64,000 bases of DNA from NCBI RefSeq assembly GCF_004126535.1, contig NZ_PPCV01000002.1, forward strand, positions 359,835 through 423,834, given 5' to 3'. Each line of letters opens with the position of its first letter. Position 1 is the first letter of the stretch. The stretch is from Propioniciclava flava (GTDB lineage Bacteria > Actinomycetota > Actinomycetes > Propionibacteriales > Propionibacteriaceae). The position numbers and the translations under genes were made by a program. Of the stretch, positions 1 through 8,084 are shown in pieces. The notes under the pieces are model-generated. The model saw only the letters and a list, made by a program, of their open reading frames with translations. It searched no databases and was not told where the DNA came from.

Positions 1-1338
1 GCCGGGCTGATCCTGGTGGCGGCAGGCGTCCTGCGGTTGGGGCGTGTGGCGGTCTACATTCCCTGGCCGGTCATCGAGGGTTTCACTGCGGGCATCGCGG
101 TGATCATCGCGCTGCAGCAAATCCCGTTCGCCCTCGACGTGCGCACGCCGGCCGGGCATTCCCCGCTCATCGCCGCCGGTGAAGCCATCGCCGCGGCACG
201 GTTCCCGGAGGCGGCGATCGCCCTCGGAATGACCGTTGCGGTCATTGTCGTGATCGAAGCGCTCCGTGCCTGGAAAGCCACCCTCCCCGGTGCCCTGATC
301 GCCGTGGTGGCAGCCACCATCGTGGCCGAGGTGAGCGGCCTGAGTATCGCCCGCATTGGCGTGCTGCCCGACTCCCTGCCGGCCCCCTCCATCCCGCTCG
401 TCTCCTGGTCGGTGCTCCCCACCCTGGTCAGCCCGGCGCTGGCAGTAGCCGTCCTTGCCGCGATCGAATCGCTCCTCTCGGCCCGGGTGGCCGCCGGGAT
501 GGCCCCCACCGGACGCGTCCTCCCCGACCGCGAAGTGTTCGGGCAGGGGCTGGCGTCCATCGCCTCGGGCATCTTCGGCGGCATGCCCGCCACGGGGGCC
601 ATCGCGCGCACGGCTGTTGCGGTACGGGCGGGTGCCCGGACGCGGCTGGCGGCGGTGGTCCATGCGCTGCTCCTGGCCGGGGTTGTCGCGTTCGGGTCCG
701 GGCTGGCCGGACGCATCCCGATGGCTGCTCTGGCCGGGGTCCTGCTGGCGACGACGTTGCACATGGTGGACGTGGGTCAGGTGCGGGAACTGCTGCGCAT
801 CTCGCGCGGGACGGCGATCACGTTCGCTGTCACGATCGTGTGCACCGTCGCACTCGACCTCATCACCGCCGTCGAGGTCGGGGTCGTGCTCGCCGCCTTC
901 TTCGCGTTGCGGGCGCTCGCTGCCACCACCTCGGTCACGCGCGAGGCGCTACCGGAGCCTGCTCAGGTGGGCGACGATCACATCGCAGTGCTGCGGCTGG
1001 AAGGTTCCCTGTTCTTTGGTGCCGCCGACAAGGTGATGGAGGACATCGCGGGCTCCGAGGCGTGGGTGGTCGTCCTGCGGTTCTCCAAGCTGGAAATGCT
1101 CGATCCCACCGGCGCGCATCGCCTCACCGAACTCATCGACATGCTGGAAGCCCGCGGCGCGACCGTCATCATCAAGGGGCTGCGCGGGCGTCACGGTCGC
1201 GTGGCCGAACGGGCAGGAATGCTGGACGCCCTGCGGGACCCCGAGCACGTGTTCTCCGACCTGCCTGCCGCCGTCGCGCATGCGCGCAGCCACGTCGCGC
1301 GGCAGTTGGCCGGGGAACCTGTCCCCACTCGCTCCTGA
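1..1338 (+). CDS. SulP family anion transporter with STAS domain (5' partial)
   Basis: The reading frame is open from base 1 and the N-terminus lies outside the window. The visible part starts inside the SulP membrane domain: LGRVAVYIPWPVIEGFTAGI is the typical loop and helix in which SulP proteins bind substrate. Several hydrophobic helices follow, including the FGGMPATGAIART segment. The last ~110 residues form a cytoplasmic STAS domain with the DPTGAHRL phosphorylation/nucleotide-loop signature. The family exchanges or symports sulfate, bicarbonate or other anions across the plasma membrane; the substrate cannot be read from sequence. A GTG at 16 could be taken as a start but would cut through the conserved transmembrane domain, so I treat the gene as truncated by the window edge. 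It converges on recQ with an 8-bp gap. Confidence 0.9.
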   Translation, partial: AGLILVAAGVLRLGRVAVYIPWPVIEGFTAGIAVIIALQQIPFALDVRTPAGHSPLIAAGEAIAAARFPEAAIALGMTVAVIVVIEALRAWKATLPGALIAVVAATIVAEVSGLSIARIGVLPDSLPAPSIPLVSWSVLPTLVSPALAVAVLAAIESLLSARVAAGMAPTGRVLPDREVFGQGLASIASGIFGGMPATGAIARTAVAVRAGARTRLAAVVHALLLAGVVAFGSGLAGRIPMAALAGVLLATTLHMVDVGQVRELLRISRGTAITFAVTIVCTVALDLITAVEVGVVLAAFFALRALAATTSVTREALPEPAQVGDDHIAVLRLEGSLFFGAADKVMEDIAGSEAWVVVLRFSKLEMLDPTGAHRLTELIDMLEARGATVIIKGLRGRHGRVAERAGMLDALRDPEHVFSDLPAAVAHARSHVARQLAGEPVPTRS

Positions 1339-1346
1339 CGGGGTGG

Positions 1347-3347
1347 TCACCCCTGGGCGATGACCTCCAGTACGGCGCGACCGTAGGATTCCTTCTTCTT
1401 GGCGCCGATCCCGCTGATCGCGTCCAGGTCAGCCAGGCTGGCCGGACGCGCGGCAGCCAACGCCCGCAAGGTGGCATCCGCAAACACGACATAGGCCGGG
1501 ACGCCCTGCTCGCGGGCTACTCGCGTCCGCCACGCCCGCAGCGCCTCGAAGAGCGCCGCGTCGCCTTCGGGTAGATCCACCGGTGCGGACGCCTTCCGCG
1601 TGCGTGCGCCCGTGCCGGTGGCCACGTCACGACGCAGCGGGACGGGCGTCTCCCCGCGCAGGACGCCCGCGCTCGCCTCGGTCACGGCGAGGGTGCCGTA
1701 CTCGCCCACGGCCTGCAACAGGTCGCGGGCCAGCAATTGGCGCACCACCGAGCGCCACTCCTGGTCCGACAGGTCAGCACCGATGCCGTAGGTGCTGAGC
1801 TGATCGTGGCGCTGCGAGCGGATCCTCTCGGTGCCCGCCCCGCGCAGAATGTCGATGAGGTGCCCGGCCCCGAACGCCTGATTGCGTTCACGCTGCAAGC
1901 GCACGATCGTCGAAAGCAGCTTCTGAGCTGGGATCAGCCCATCCCACGTCGGGGGCGGCTCCAGACACGTGTCGCAGTTGCCGCACGGCTCGGAGGCCTG
2001 ACCGAAGTAGGCGAGCAGGTTCTGGCGGCGGCACGTGACCGTCTCGCACAGGGCCAGCATGGCGTCCAGGTGCTGCTGCTGGCGCTGCTTGTGCGCGCGG
2101 TCGCCTTCGCCTGCATCGATGAGGCGGCGCTGCTGCACCACGTCGCTGAGACCGTACGTCATCCATGCGACGGCCGGTTCCCCGTCGCGCCCGGCGCGGC
2201 CGGTCTCCTGGTAGTACCCCTCAACGGACTTGGGTAGATCGATGTGGGCGACGAAGCGCACGTCAGGTTTGTCGATGCCCATCCCGAAGGCGATCGTGGC
2301 GACCATGACCACCCCGTCCTCGCGCAGGAACCGGGCTTGATGCTCGGCGCGCATCGAGGCGGGCAGCCCCGCGTGATAGGGGAGCGCGTCGATGCCCTTG
2401 CTCCGCAGGAACGTGGCGGTCTGCTCGACCTGCTTGCGGCTGAGGGCATACACGATGCCCGCCACGCCCTCAGGTTGGGCGGTGATGAAGTCGACGAGTT
2501 GGCGGCGCGGATCGGCCTTGACGACGATGCGATAGGTGATGTTGGGGCGGTCGAAGCTTGCTACGAAGTGGCGCGCGTCGGAGAGGTGAAGCCGCTGGGT
2601 GATCTCCCGGTGGGTCTCCTCGGTGGCGGTGGCGGTCAACGCCACCCGCGGGACGCCCGTGAAGGCCTCGGCGAGATCGCCCAACGCGAGATAGTCGGGC
2701 CGGAAATCGTGGCCCCAGTGCGAGACGCAGTGCGCCTCGTCGATGGCGATGACCGACAGCGTTCCCCGGGCCAGCAGGGAGCGGGTGCCTTGCCCTGAGA
2801 GGCGCTCGGGGGCCACATACAGCAGATCAAGTTCGCCGCCCAGGTAGGCCCGTTCGACCGCCGCGCGCTCGGAAGCATCCTGCGTCGAGTTCAGGTAGGC
2901 AGCCTGGACGCCGTTGGCGCGTAACGCGTCCACCTGGTCGTGCATGAGGGCGATCAGCGGGGAGACCACCAGCCCGGTGCCTTCGCGGACCAGAGCCGGT
3001 ATCTGGTAGCAGACGCTCTTGCCGCCGCCGGTCGGCATCAAGACGATGGCGTCACCGCCAGCGATGACCTGATCCACCACGGCGGCCTGATCGCCCCGGA
3101 AAGCATCAAACCCGTAGACCGACCGCAACGCGTCGAGGGCGGTGCGGAACTGGGGGGCGCGGGCCGCGCGCGCGCATCCGCCCGCCCGAATCGGCTGGGG
3201 GGACACGGGGGCGGCGTCCTCGTAGGGATCGTCAGGCGGTTCGTCCCAGGGATCCTCGGGGGGCTCCGCCTGCGGATCGAACCAGGCGGCGTCCGCGTGC
3301 GACACGCCACGGGGTGGCCGAGGGGCGGAGGCGTCGGAGCGGGGCAC
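1347..3347 (-). CDS. recQ: ATP-dependent DNA helicase RecQ
   Basis: 3'-5' DNA helicase of the RecQ family, acting in recombinational repair and replication-fork processing. The helicase core has Walker A (MPTGGGKS), the DEAH box (AIDEAHCVSHWGHDFRPDY) and motif VI (YYQETGRAGRDG). A RecQ zinc-binding region (CRRQNLL...CGNCDTC) and a winged helix follow, then a C-terminal HRDC domain ending in SGIGAKKKESYGRAVLEV. About 75 residues before the core are acidic and Pro-rich and probably disordered. The frame is open to GTG 3377, but I prefer GTG 3347: a TAGACT -10 hexamer at 3360-3355 lies exactly 7 nt upstream, as at other leaderless genes here, and no Shine-Dalgarno is seen for either start. From that start the product is 666 residues. 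Confidence 0.95.
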   Translation of the reverse strand: MPRSDASAPRPPRGVSHADAAWFDPQAEPPEDPWDEPPDDPYEDAAPVSPQPIRAGGCARAARAPQFRTALDALRSVYGFDAFRGDQAAVVDQVIAGGDAIVLMPTGGGKSVCYQIPALVREGTGLVVSPLIALMHDQVDALRANGVQAAYLNSTQDASERAAVERAYLGGELDLLYVAPERLSGQGTRSLLARGTLSVIAIDEAHCVSHWGHDFRPDYLALGDLAEAFTGVPRVALTATATEETHREITQRLHLSDARHFVASFDRPNITYRIVVKADPRRQLVDFITAQPEGVAGIVYALSRKQVEQTATFLRSKGIDALPYHAGLPASMRAEHQARFLREDGVVMVATIAFGMGIDKPDVRFVAHIDLPKSVEGYYQETGRAGRDGEPAVAWMTYGLSDVVQQRRLIDAGEGDRAHKQRQQQHLDAMLALCETVTCRRQNLLAYFGQASEPCGNCDTCLEPPPTWDGLIPAQKLLSTIVRLQRERNQAFGAGHLIDILRGAGTERIRSQRHDQLSTYGIGADLSDQEWRSVVRQLLARDLLQAVGEYGTLAVTEASAGVLRGETPVPLRRDVATGTGARTRKASAPVDLPEGDAALFEALRAWRTRVAREQGVPAYVVFADATLRALAAARPASLADLDAISGIGAKKKESYGRAVLEVIAQG

Positions 3348-3389
3348 GACGGCGAGTCTAACGCCGCACTCCGACACCTCCCGCGGTGG

Positions 3390-4409
3390 TCAGGGACGCA
3401 AGAGCACCTTGGTGGCGCGGCGCTCATCCATCGCCTGATACCCCTCGGCGGCCCGCTCCAGGGGGAGCGTCAGGTCGAACACGACGCCCGGGTCGATCTC
3501 GCGATCCCAGATCAACGAGATGAGTTCCGGGAGGAACTGCCGCACGGGGGCTGGGCCGCCCATGAGGTGAACCTCGGCAGGGAACAGGACCCGGCCCGGG
3601 ATCGACACCCCATGGCTGACGCCCACGAAACCGACATGGCCACCCGGACGTGTGCTGGCGATGGCCTGCAGCATCGATTCCTGGGTGCCGACCGCCTCGA
3701 TCGTGCTGTGCGCACCGAGGCCGTCGGTGAGTTCCTTGATCTTCGCGACGCCCTCCTCGCCCCGCTCCTCGACGATGTCGGTGGCGCCGAACCGGCGCGC
3801 CAACGCCTGGCGGTCCGCATGGCGCGACATCGCGATGATGCGCGCGGCACCCAGGTGCTTGGCGGCCAAGATGCCGAGGAGCCCGACCGCCCCGTCCCCG
3901 ACGACCACCACGGTCTTGCCGGGGCCAGCTTCGGCCGCCACGGCGGCGAACCAGCCCGTCCCCAAGACGTCCGAGGCAGCCAGGAGGGACGGGATGATCT
4001 CCTCATCGGGGTACCCCGGGGTCGCCACGAGCGTGCCGTCGGCCAGCGGGATGCGGACGCGCTCCGCCTGCGTCCCCAGGGGGCCCATCGGCACGGCGTG
4101 GACGCAACGCGACTGGTAACCGGCGACGCAGATCGGGCACGTGTTGTCGGAGGCGAAGAACGATCCGACGACGAAGTCGCCGACCTTGATGTGGGTGACG
4201 TCCTCGCCGACCTGCTCGACCACCCCGACGTACTCGTGACCCATCGGCTGATCGTGGACGCGATCCTCGCCGCGATAGGGCCACAGGTCCGATCCGCAAA
4301 TGCAGGTCGCGACGGTGCGGATGATCGCATCGGTGGGCTCTTCGATCACGGGATCGGGGCGATCCTCGACCCGCACATCGCGGGGTGCGTGCATGATGAC
4401 GCCGCGCAT
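3390..4409 (-). CDS. Zinc-dependent medium-chain alcohol dehydrogenase
   Basis: NAD(P)-dependent oxidoreductase of the MDR (GroES-like plus Rossmann) superfamily, 339 residues. Catalytic zinc ligands are visible as C38 in CICGSD and H58-E59 in GHEY; the Rossmann glycine motif is VVVGDGAVGLLG. The structural-zinc loop has C91, C94 and C102, but the position three residues before C91 is Asp instead of Cys, a variant common in one MDR subgroup. The start is ATG 4409, preceded by a strong AAGGAG seven bases away; the open frame upstream of it is not used. Substrate is unknown. The gene is divergent from the cupin gene, and the 211 bp between them hold their promoters and nothing else I can identify. 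Confidence 0.9.
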   Translation of the reverse strand: MRGVIMHAPRDVRVEDRPDPVIEEPTDAIIRTVATCICGSDLWPYRGEDRVHDQPMGHEYVGVVEQVGEDVTHIKVGDFVVGSFFASDNTCPICVAGYQSRCVHAVPMGPLGTQAERVRIPLADGTLVATPGYPDEEIIPSLLAASDVLGTGWFAAVAAEAGPGKTVVVVGDGAVGLLGILAAKHLGAARIIAMSRHADRQALARRFGATDIVEERGEEGVAKIKELTDGLGAHSTIEAVGTQESMLQAIASTRPGGHVGFVGVSHGVSIPGRVLFPAEVHLMGGPAPVRQFLPELISLIWDREIDPGVVFDLTLPLERAAEGYQAMDERRATKVLLRP

Positions 4410-4621
4410 GAACAACTCCTTCGGCTGGACTTCACCACTATTGTGGCGCGCCCCCCGAACTCCTCGGCGGGCCGCACGCGGGGACCAGGGTTCGTGAGGC
4501 GCCCGCCGAATAAGGTAGGAGGGCATCGACCCTGGTGATCGCCGAGATTTTCCCGCAGGAACCCGACGATCCCGGGGTGTGCCCGGCGGCTGCCCTGTCC
4601 GTCGGACTCAGAAAGGACCAG

Positions 4622-5110
4622 GTGACCCCCATGGACACGACCCCTCACACGGACGCGACGCCCGCCCCTCCCCAGCCCCTTCCCGCAACCTCCGACGCAC
4701 CGCGTGTGGGGCAAGGGTGGACGGTCATCGACCGGATCGGCATCCCCCAGGTGCGCGAGGGTGCGCAACCCGGAAAGCCGGACGTTCGCGTCCTGGGACG
4801 CGGCGACGGCGTCACGGTCGTGGCGCTGACCTTCCGGGCCGGTGACGTGATGGACGACCACCGGGCAGCATCCCCGATCCTCGTGATCGCCGAGTCCGGG
4901 GTGATCGACTTCGGCGTCGACGGCCAGACCCTGACGCTCACGCCCGGGCAGGCCATCAACGTTGCCGCCCGCGTCCCCCATCGACTCGAGGCGACCGGGG
5001 ATGCGGTCGCGACGTTGCTGGTTCTCACGGGGGGTCCGGCGACGCAGACGACGCCCGAACCGGTGAGTTTCGTGGGCCGCCTGCCCTGGGTGCTTCCCGA
5101 GCGCGCATGA
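4622..5110 (+). CDS. Cupin domain protein
   Basis: Small soluble protein (about 162 residues) with one cupin_2 barrel in its C-terminal half. Motif 1 is approximated by DVMDDHRAASPILVIAESG and motif 2 by PGQAINVAARVPHRLEA, with a metal-ligand-like His in each. The N-terminal ~40 residues are low-complexity (Thr/Pro/Ala-rich). GTG 4622 lies 4 bases after AAAGGA; ATG 4631, in frame, is the alternative start. Function is unknown: cupins of this size include small-molecule isomerases, sensors and enzymes. It is divergent from the alcohol dehydrogenase and ends at a hairpin. Confidence 0.75.
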   Translation: MTPMDTTPHTDATPAPPQPLPATSDAPRVGQGWTVIDRIGIPQVREGAQPGKPDVRVLGRGDGVTVVALTFRAGDVMDDHRAASPILVIAESGVIDFGVDGQTLTLTPGQAINVAARVPHRLEATGDAVATLLVLTGGPATQTTPEPVSFVGRLPWVLPERA

Positions 5111-5115
5111 AAACA

Positions 5116-5153
5116 GTGCTCGTACGCGGCAACGCGCTGCCGCGCGCGAGCAC
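5116..5153 (+). terminator. Hairpin after the cupin gene, probable terminator
   Basis: Inverted repeat GTGCTCG-ta-CGCGGCA / TGCCGCG-cg-CGAGCAC with a 6-nt loop, starting 5 bases after the cupin stop codon. It has no T-run, so termination would be of the GC-stem type usual in high-GC actinobacteria. It also lies directly upstream of the -10 element of the next gene. Confidence 0.5.
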
Positions 5154-5173
5154 CTCGGCTAGGGTGGCGCGCG

Positions 5174-5989
5174 ATGGGGGCACAACGTACCGGGCGGAAC
5201 CTGGCCTGCCTCGTCGGCGTGCTGTTCGCCGCGGCAGGCTGTTCTGTTCTGCCTGCCCCCGTGGTCGTGGGCCCCGCGGCGGTGTCCACCGCTGAAGCCC
5301 CCGGTTCCTCCGCTTTGAGTTCAGCCGTCTCGGAGCAGTGGGCGACCGGGCTGGGGCTGGACGGAGTGCACGTCCCGGCCGACCTCGAACCCGACTGGAT
5401 CGAGGTCGCTTCCCACGGCAACGGGTTCGCCTACATCAACGTCTCGGAGGGGAATCGTCGGCTGAACGCGTCCTTCGCGGACCAGGCTGCCGAGGCGCGA
5501 GCCGCCGGGTTGCTCGTCGGCGGCTGGCATGTGGCGCGTCCCGACCAGTCCTCCGGGAAGACGCAGGGCCGCCTGTTCGCGTCCTCGGGCGGCGGCTGGA
5601 AGCCGGATGGGCGCACGTTGCCTGGCATCGTCGAGTTCGGCGGGGGCGAGGCGCGCGACTGTTCGGGGCTCGAACCGGCCGCGATGATCACCTGGGTGAG
5701 CGAGTTCGCCGCGGAGTACCGGCGCTTCAGCGGGCGCGTGCCCGTGCTGGCGACCAGCGCGTCCTGGTGGGCCACGTGTGTGGGCTCCGACGAGCGGTTG
5801 TCCGACTTGAACCTCGCGTTGCGTGCCGAACCGGGAGAACCCGCAGAGTCGCCCACCGTCCCGGCGTTGCCGACCGGGTGGACGCAACCCACGTTGTGGC
5901 TGCAGGAAAAGGCCGACGGGGCATGCGGCGTCACGTTCTTCGGCACGACCGAGGATCTGGACCGCTGGGCCGTCAGCGCGCAGCGCTAG
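5174..5989 (+). CDS. GH25-lysozyme-like lipoprotein, probable pseudoenzyme
   Basis: Secreted lipoprotein of 271 residues: short basic N-terminus, hydrophobic stretch and lipobox AAAGC with the lipidated Cys at residue 23. The mature part follows the plan of glycoside hydrolase family 25: DWIEVASHGNGFAYINVSEG matches the usual 'W..v...G..Fa.vkatEG' strand, AGLLVGGWHVARP the usual 'aGl..GaYHfa.P' strand, then the WWATCVG and LWLQEK segments. The usual catalytic acids are not recognisable: the first-strand Asp is replaced in GVHVPAD, and the normal D-x-E after 'LP' reads LPGIVEFGGG. I therefore infer a carbohydrate-binding or structural envelope role rather than lysozyme activity. A TAGGGT -10 hexamer (5160-5165) 8 nt upstream of the ATG and the absence of a Shine-Dalgarno suggest a leaderless transcript. 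Confidence 0.65.
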   Translation: MGAQRTGRNLACLVGVLFAAAGCSVLPAPVVVGPAAVSTAEAPGSSALSSAVSEQWATGLGLDGVHVPADLEPDWIEVASHGNGFAYINVSEGNRRLNASFADQAAEARAAGLLVGGWHVARPDQSSGKTQGRLFASSGGGWKPDGRTLPGIVEFGGGEARDCSGLEPAAMITWVSEFAAEYRRFSGRVPVLATSASWWATCVGSDERLSDLNLALRAEPGEPAESPTVPALPTGWTQPTLWLQEKADGACGVTFFGTTEDLDRWAVSAQR

Positions 5990-6023
5990 TCCGGCACTGG
6001 GGTAGAGTCAACCCGAACACAGA

Positions 6024-6147
6024 CGTGCTCCGGGGTCGGTGTAATTCCGAACCGGCGGTGACAGTCCGCGACCCGATCGCCTCGGCGGTCGGTTGATCTG
6101 GTGAAACTCCAGGACCGACGGTGAAAGTCCGGAGGGGAGGCAGCACG
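6024..6147 (+). promoter_or_regulatory. FMN riboswitch (RFN element)
   Basis: The conserved RFN core is present in order: GGGGTCGGTGTAATTCCGA, ACCGGCGGTGACAGTCCGCG, GGTTGATCTGGTGAAACTCC, AGGACCGACGGTGAAAGTCC and GGAGGGGAGGCAGC. The closing P1 stem is CGTGCT (6024-6029) with AGCACG (6142-6147). A TAGAGT -10-like hexamer at 6003-6008 places the transcription start just upstream of the aptamer. FMN-bound aptamers of this class switch off riboflavin biosynthesis or uptake genes, so the downstream transporter genes are predicted to be repressed when FMN is plentiful. Confidence 0.95.
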
Positions 6148-6151
6148 CACT

Positions 6152-6178
6152 GGTGGCGTGCCGTCCTGGCCCGCCACC
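6152..6178 (+). promoter_or_regulatory. Expression-platform hairpin between the FMN aptamer and ribX
   Basis: GGTGGCG (6152-6158) pairs perfectly with CGCCACC (6172-6178) across a 13-nt loop, starting 4 bases after the aptamer closes. No T-run follows, and the ribX ribosome binding site (AAAGGGAGG, about 6206-6213) is 28 bases downstream, so control is more likely at translation initiation or by a Rho-type mechanism than by intrinsic termination. The alternative pairing was not resolved. Confidence 0.45.
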
Positions 6179-6219
6179 TGTTGCTGCGTCCCGTGCCCCG
6201 CTCGTAAAGGGAGGCAAGG

Positions 6220-7014
6220 GTGCAGCGCATCCGTCACCGTCGCTTAAGCCCCGCCGCGCGCTCGCTTGCGCCGTGGCTTTTCCTGGTGTGCCTGCTGGCG
6301 GGCTGGTCGTTGACGGTGACGCTGGCGCGTCCCCCCGCCTACTTCTTGCCTTCACCGTCTGCGGTGGCGATCAAGCTAGGTGCCTTGCTGACCAAGCCGT
6401 CCTTTTGGCCCGCGTTCGGTGTGACGTTCGCCGAGGCGCTGGGCGGGTGCCTGCTGGGGTTCGCGGTGGCGCTGCCGTTGGCGGTGCTGATTCACCGCGT
6501 CGGGATCCTGCGGGCTGCGATCTCGCCGTTCCTGGGTGCCACGCAGGCCATCCCGGCGATCGCCGTCGCCCCGCTGCTGGCCATCTGGGTCGGGTACGGC
6601 ATCGGCCCCATCGCCTTGCTCTGCGCGCTCATGGTGTTCTTCCCCATCCTGGTGGCCTCGGTGTTGGGCCTGAGGCTCGTCGACCCGCTCGTCGTGGACG
6701 CCGCCTTGATGGACGGCGCTGGCTCCTTCTCGCTGTTGGTGTCCATCGAGTTGCCCCTCGCCCTGCCGTCGATCCTCGCCGGGCTCCGCAACGGGTTCGC
6801 CTTGTCGGTGACGGGCGCCGTCGTGGGGGAGATGGTCATGGGCGGGCAGGGTCTGGGGCAGTTGCTCACCCTCCAGCGCGACTCCGTCGACACGGCGGGC
6901 ATGTTCGGCACCATCCTCGTGCTGTGCGCCATGGCGTCAGCGCTGTACGGGGTCATCTCGGTCATCGAGCGACGTTCCGCCACCGTCGCCGACCTCACGG
7001 GGGAGGCCCCGTGA
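6220..7014 (+). CDS. ribX: RibX-like riboflavin ABC transporter permease
   Basis: Membrane permease of the BPD_transp_1 type, about six helices, 264 residues, related to the SsuC/ThiX group. The cytoplasmic EAA loop, which docks the ATPase, is visible as DAALMDGAGSFSLLVSIELP followed by LPSILAGLRNG. GTG 6220 is 6 bases after a strong GGGAGG. Being the first gene behind an FMN riboswitch and followed by an NMT1/THI5-type binding lipoprotein, it matches the RibXY vitamin B2 importer arrangement described in other bacteria; without the riboswitch it would only be called a nitrate/sulfonate/taurine-type permease. No ATPase gene is adjacent, so a shared ATPase must energise it. Confidence 0.8.
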   Translation: MQRIRHRRLSPAARSLAPWLFLVCLLAGWSLTVTLARPPAYFLPSPSAVAIKLGALLTKPSFWPAFGVTFAEALGGCLLGFAVALPLAVLIHRVGILRAAISPFLGATQAIPAIAVAPLLAIWVGYGIGPIALLCALMVFFPILVASVLGLRLVDPLVVDAALMDGAGSFSLLVSIELPLALPSILAGLRNGFALSVTGAVVGEMVMGGQGLGQLLTLQRDSVDTAGMFGTILVLCAMASALYGVISVIERRSATVADLTGEAP

Positions 7015-7049
7015 GCCTCATGGTCAGCCACCTGAAGAAAGGTCACATT

Positions 7050-8060
7050 ATGCGTCGATTCCTCGCGATGATCGGGATGATCGGTCTCCTGCTGGGATTG
7101 TCCCTTAGCGGCTGCGCCCGCGCCCCGCAGAGCCCGTCGGGCGGCTCGGGGCGTGTCACGCTGGGCATGAGCTACATTCCGGACATCCAGTTCGCCCCGT
7201 TCTATGTCGCCGAGTCGAACGGGCTGTTCACCCAAGCCGGGGTCGACGCCCACCTGCGCCATCACGGCTCGAACGAGGGCCTGTTCACGGCCCTGCTCGC
7301 TGGCGAGGAGGACTACGTCCTGGCGGGTGGCGACGAGGTCGTCCAGGCCCGCTCGGAGGGCATGGATGTGGTGGCCATCGGCCAGTACTACCGCACCTAC
7401 CCGATCACGATCATCGTGCCGGAGAACTCCGACATCCACTCCGCAGCCGACCTGGCCGGGCGCAGCATCGGCGTCCCAGGACGCTTCGGGGAGAGTTGGT
7501 TCGGCCTGCTGGTCGCTTTGTCTCAGGCCGGATTGTCGCAGTCGGATGTGTCGATCGTGGAGATCGGCTACACGCAACGCGCAGCCCTCACCACGGGGCG
7601 CGTAGAAGCGATCATTGGGTTCTCCAACAACGATCAGGTGCAGTTCGCTGCGGCGGGCATCCCCACCCGGACCGTTCCGCTCACCGCCAGTGGCACGGTG
7701 CCGCTGCAAAGCACGGTCCTGGTGACGACGTCCCAGCGTCTGGCGACGCATCAAGACGAAGCCAAGCGCGTGGTCGCGGGCATGACCGAAGGCATCCGTG
7801 CCACCATCGCAGCCCCCGCATCGGCCGTCACCGCGGCCCAGAAGTTCATCCCCACGCTGGCCGATCAAGGCGGCGAATCCGCCGCTTCTGCCACGTTGAA
7901 GGCGACTATTCCCCTGTGGACGCACCCGGACGGTACGGTGAGCGCAGACATGGACGAAGAGGCGTGGGTGGCCATGTGCTCCTTCATGCTCCAGCAGGGG
8001 ATCATCACCTCGGCCGTCGAGGCCAAGGATGCGATGAATAACACCGCTACGACGCCCTAG
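7050..8060 (+). CDS. ribY: RibY-like riboflavin-binding ABC transporter lipoprotein
   Basis: Substrate-binding lipoprotein of the NMT1/THI5-like family, 336 residues. The signal peptide MRRFLAMIGMIGLLLGLSL is followed by lipobox LSGC. The mature N-terminus LGMSYIPDIQFAPFYVAE is the family's first strand and ligand-site helix; the hinge region IGVPGRFGESWFGLLVAL follows. I chose ATG 7050 (AAAGG 7 bases upstream) because it gives a proper signal peptide; GTG 7011, overlapping the ribX stop, is in frame but would put hydrophilic residues first. It would deliver riboflavin to RibX at the outer face of the membrane. Ligand identity rests on the FMN riboswitch upstream. Confidence 0.8.
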   Translation: MRRFLAMIGMIGLLLGLSLSGCARAPQSPSGGSGRVTLGMSYIPDIQFAPFYVAESNGLFTQAGVDAHLRHHGSNEGLFTALLAGEEDYVLAGGDEVVQARSEGMDVVAIGQYYRTYPITIIVPENSDIHSAADLAGRSIGVPGRFGESWFGLLVALSQAGLSQSDVSIVEIGYTQRAALTTGRVEAIIGFSNNDQVQFAAAGIPTRTVPLTASGTVPLQSTVLVTTSQRLATHQDEAKRVVAGMTEGIRATIAAPASAVTAAQKFIPTLADQGGESAASATLKATIPLWTHPDGTVSADMDEEAWVAMCSFMLQQGIITSAVEAKDAMNNTATTP

Positions 8061-8084
8061 GTGCATGCGGAGGGAAGGAGTTGA

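Noticed and set aside
2940..4538. Long open frame on the plus strand opposite recQ and the alcohol dehydrogenase
   Set aside because: It is antisense to two conserved genes, has no domain and arises from high GC (few stop codons in the shadow frame).
6153..7049. Upstream extension of the ribY frame through the riboswitch and ribX
   Set aside because: It overlaps ribX completely in another frame; the signal peptide and ribosome site place the real start at 7050.
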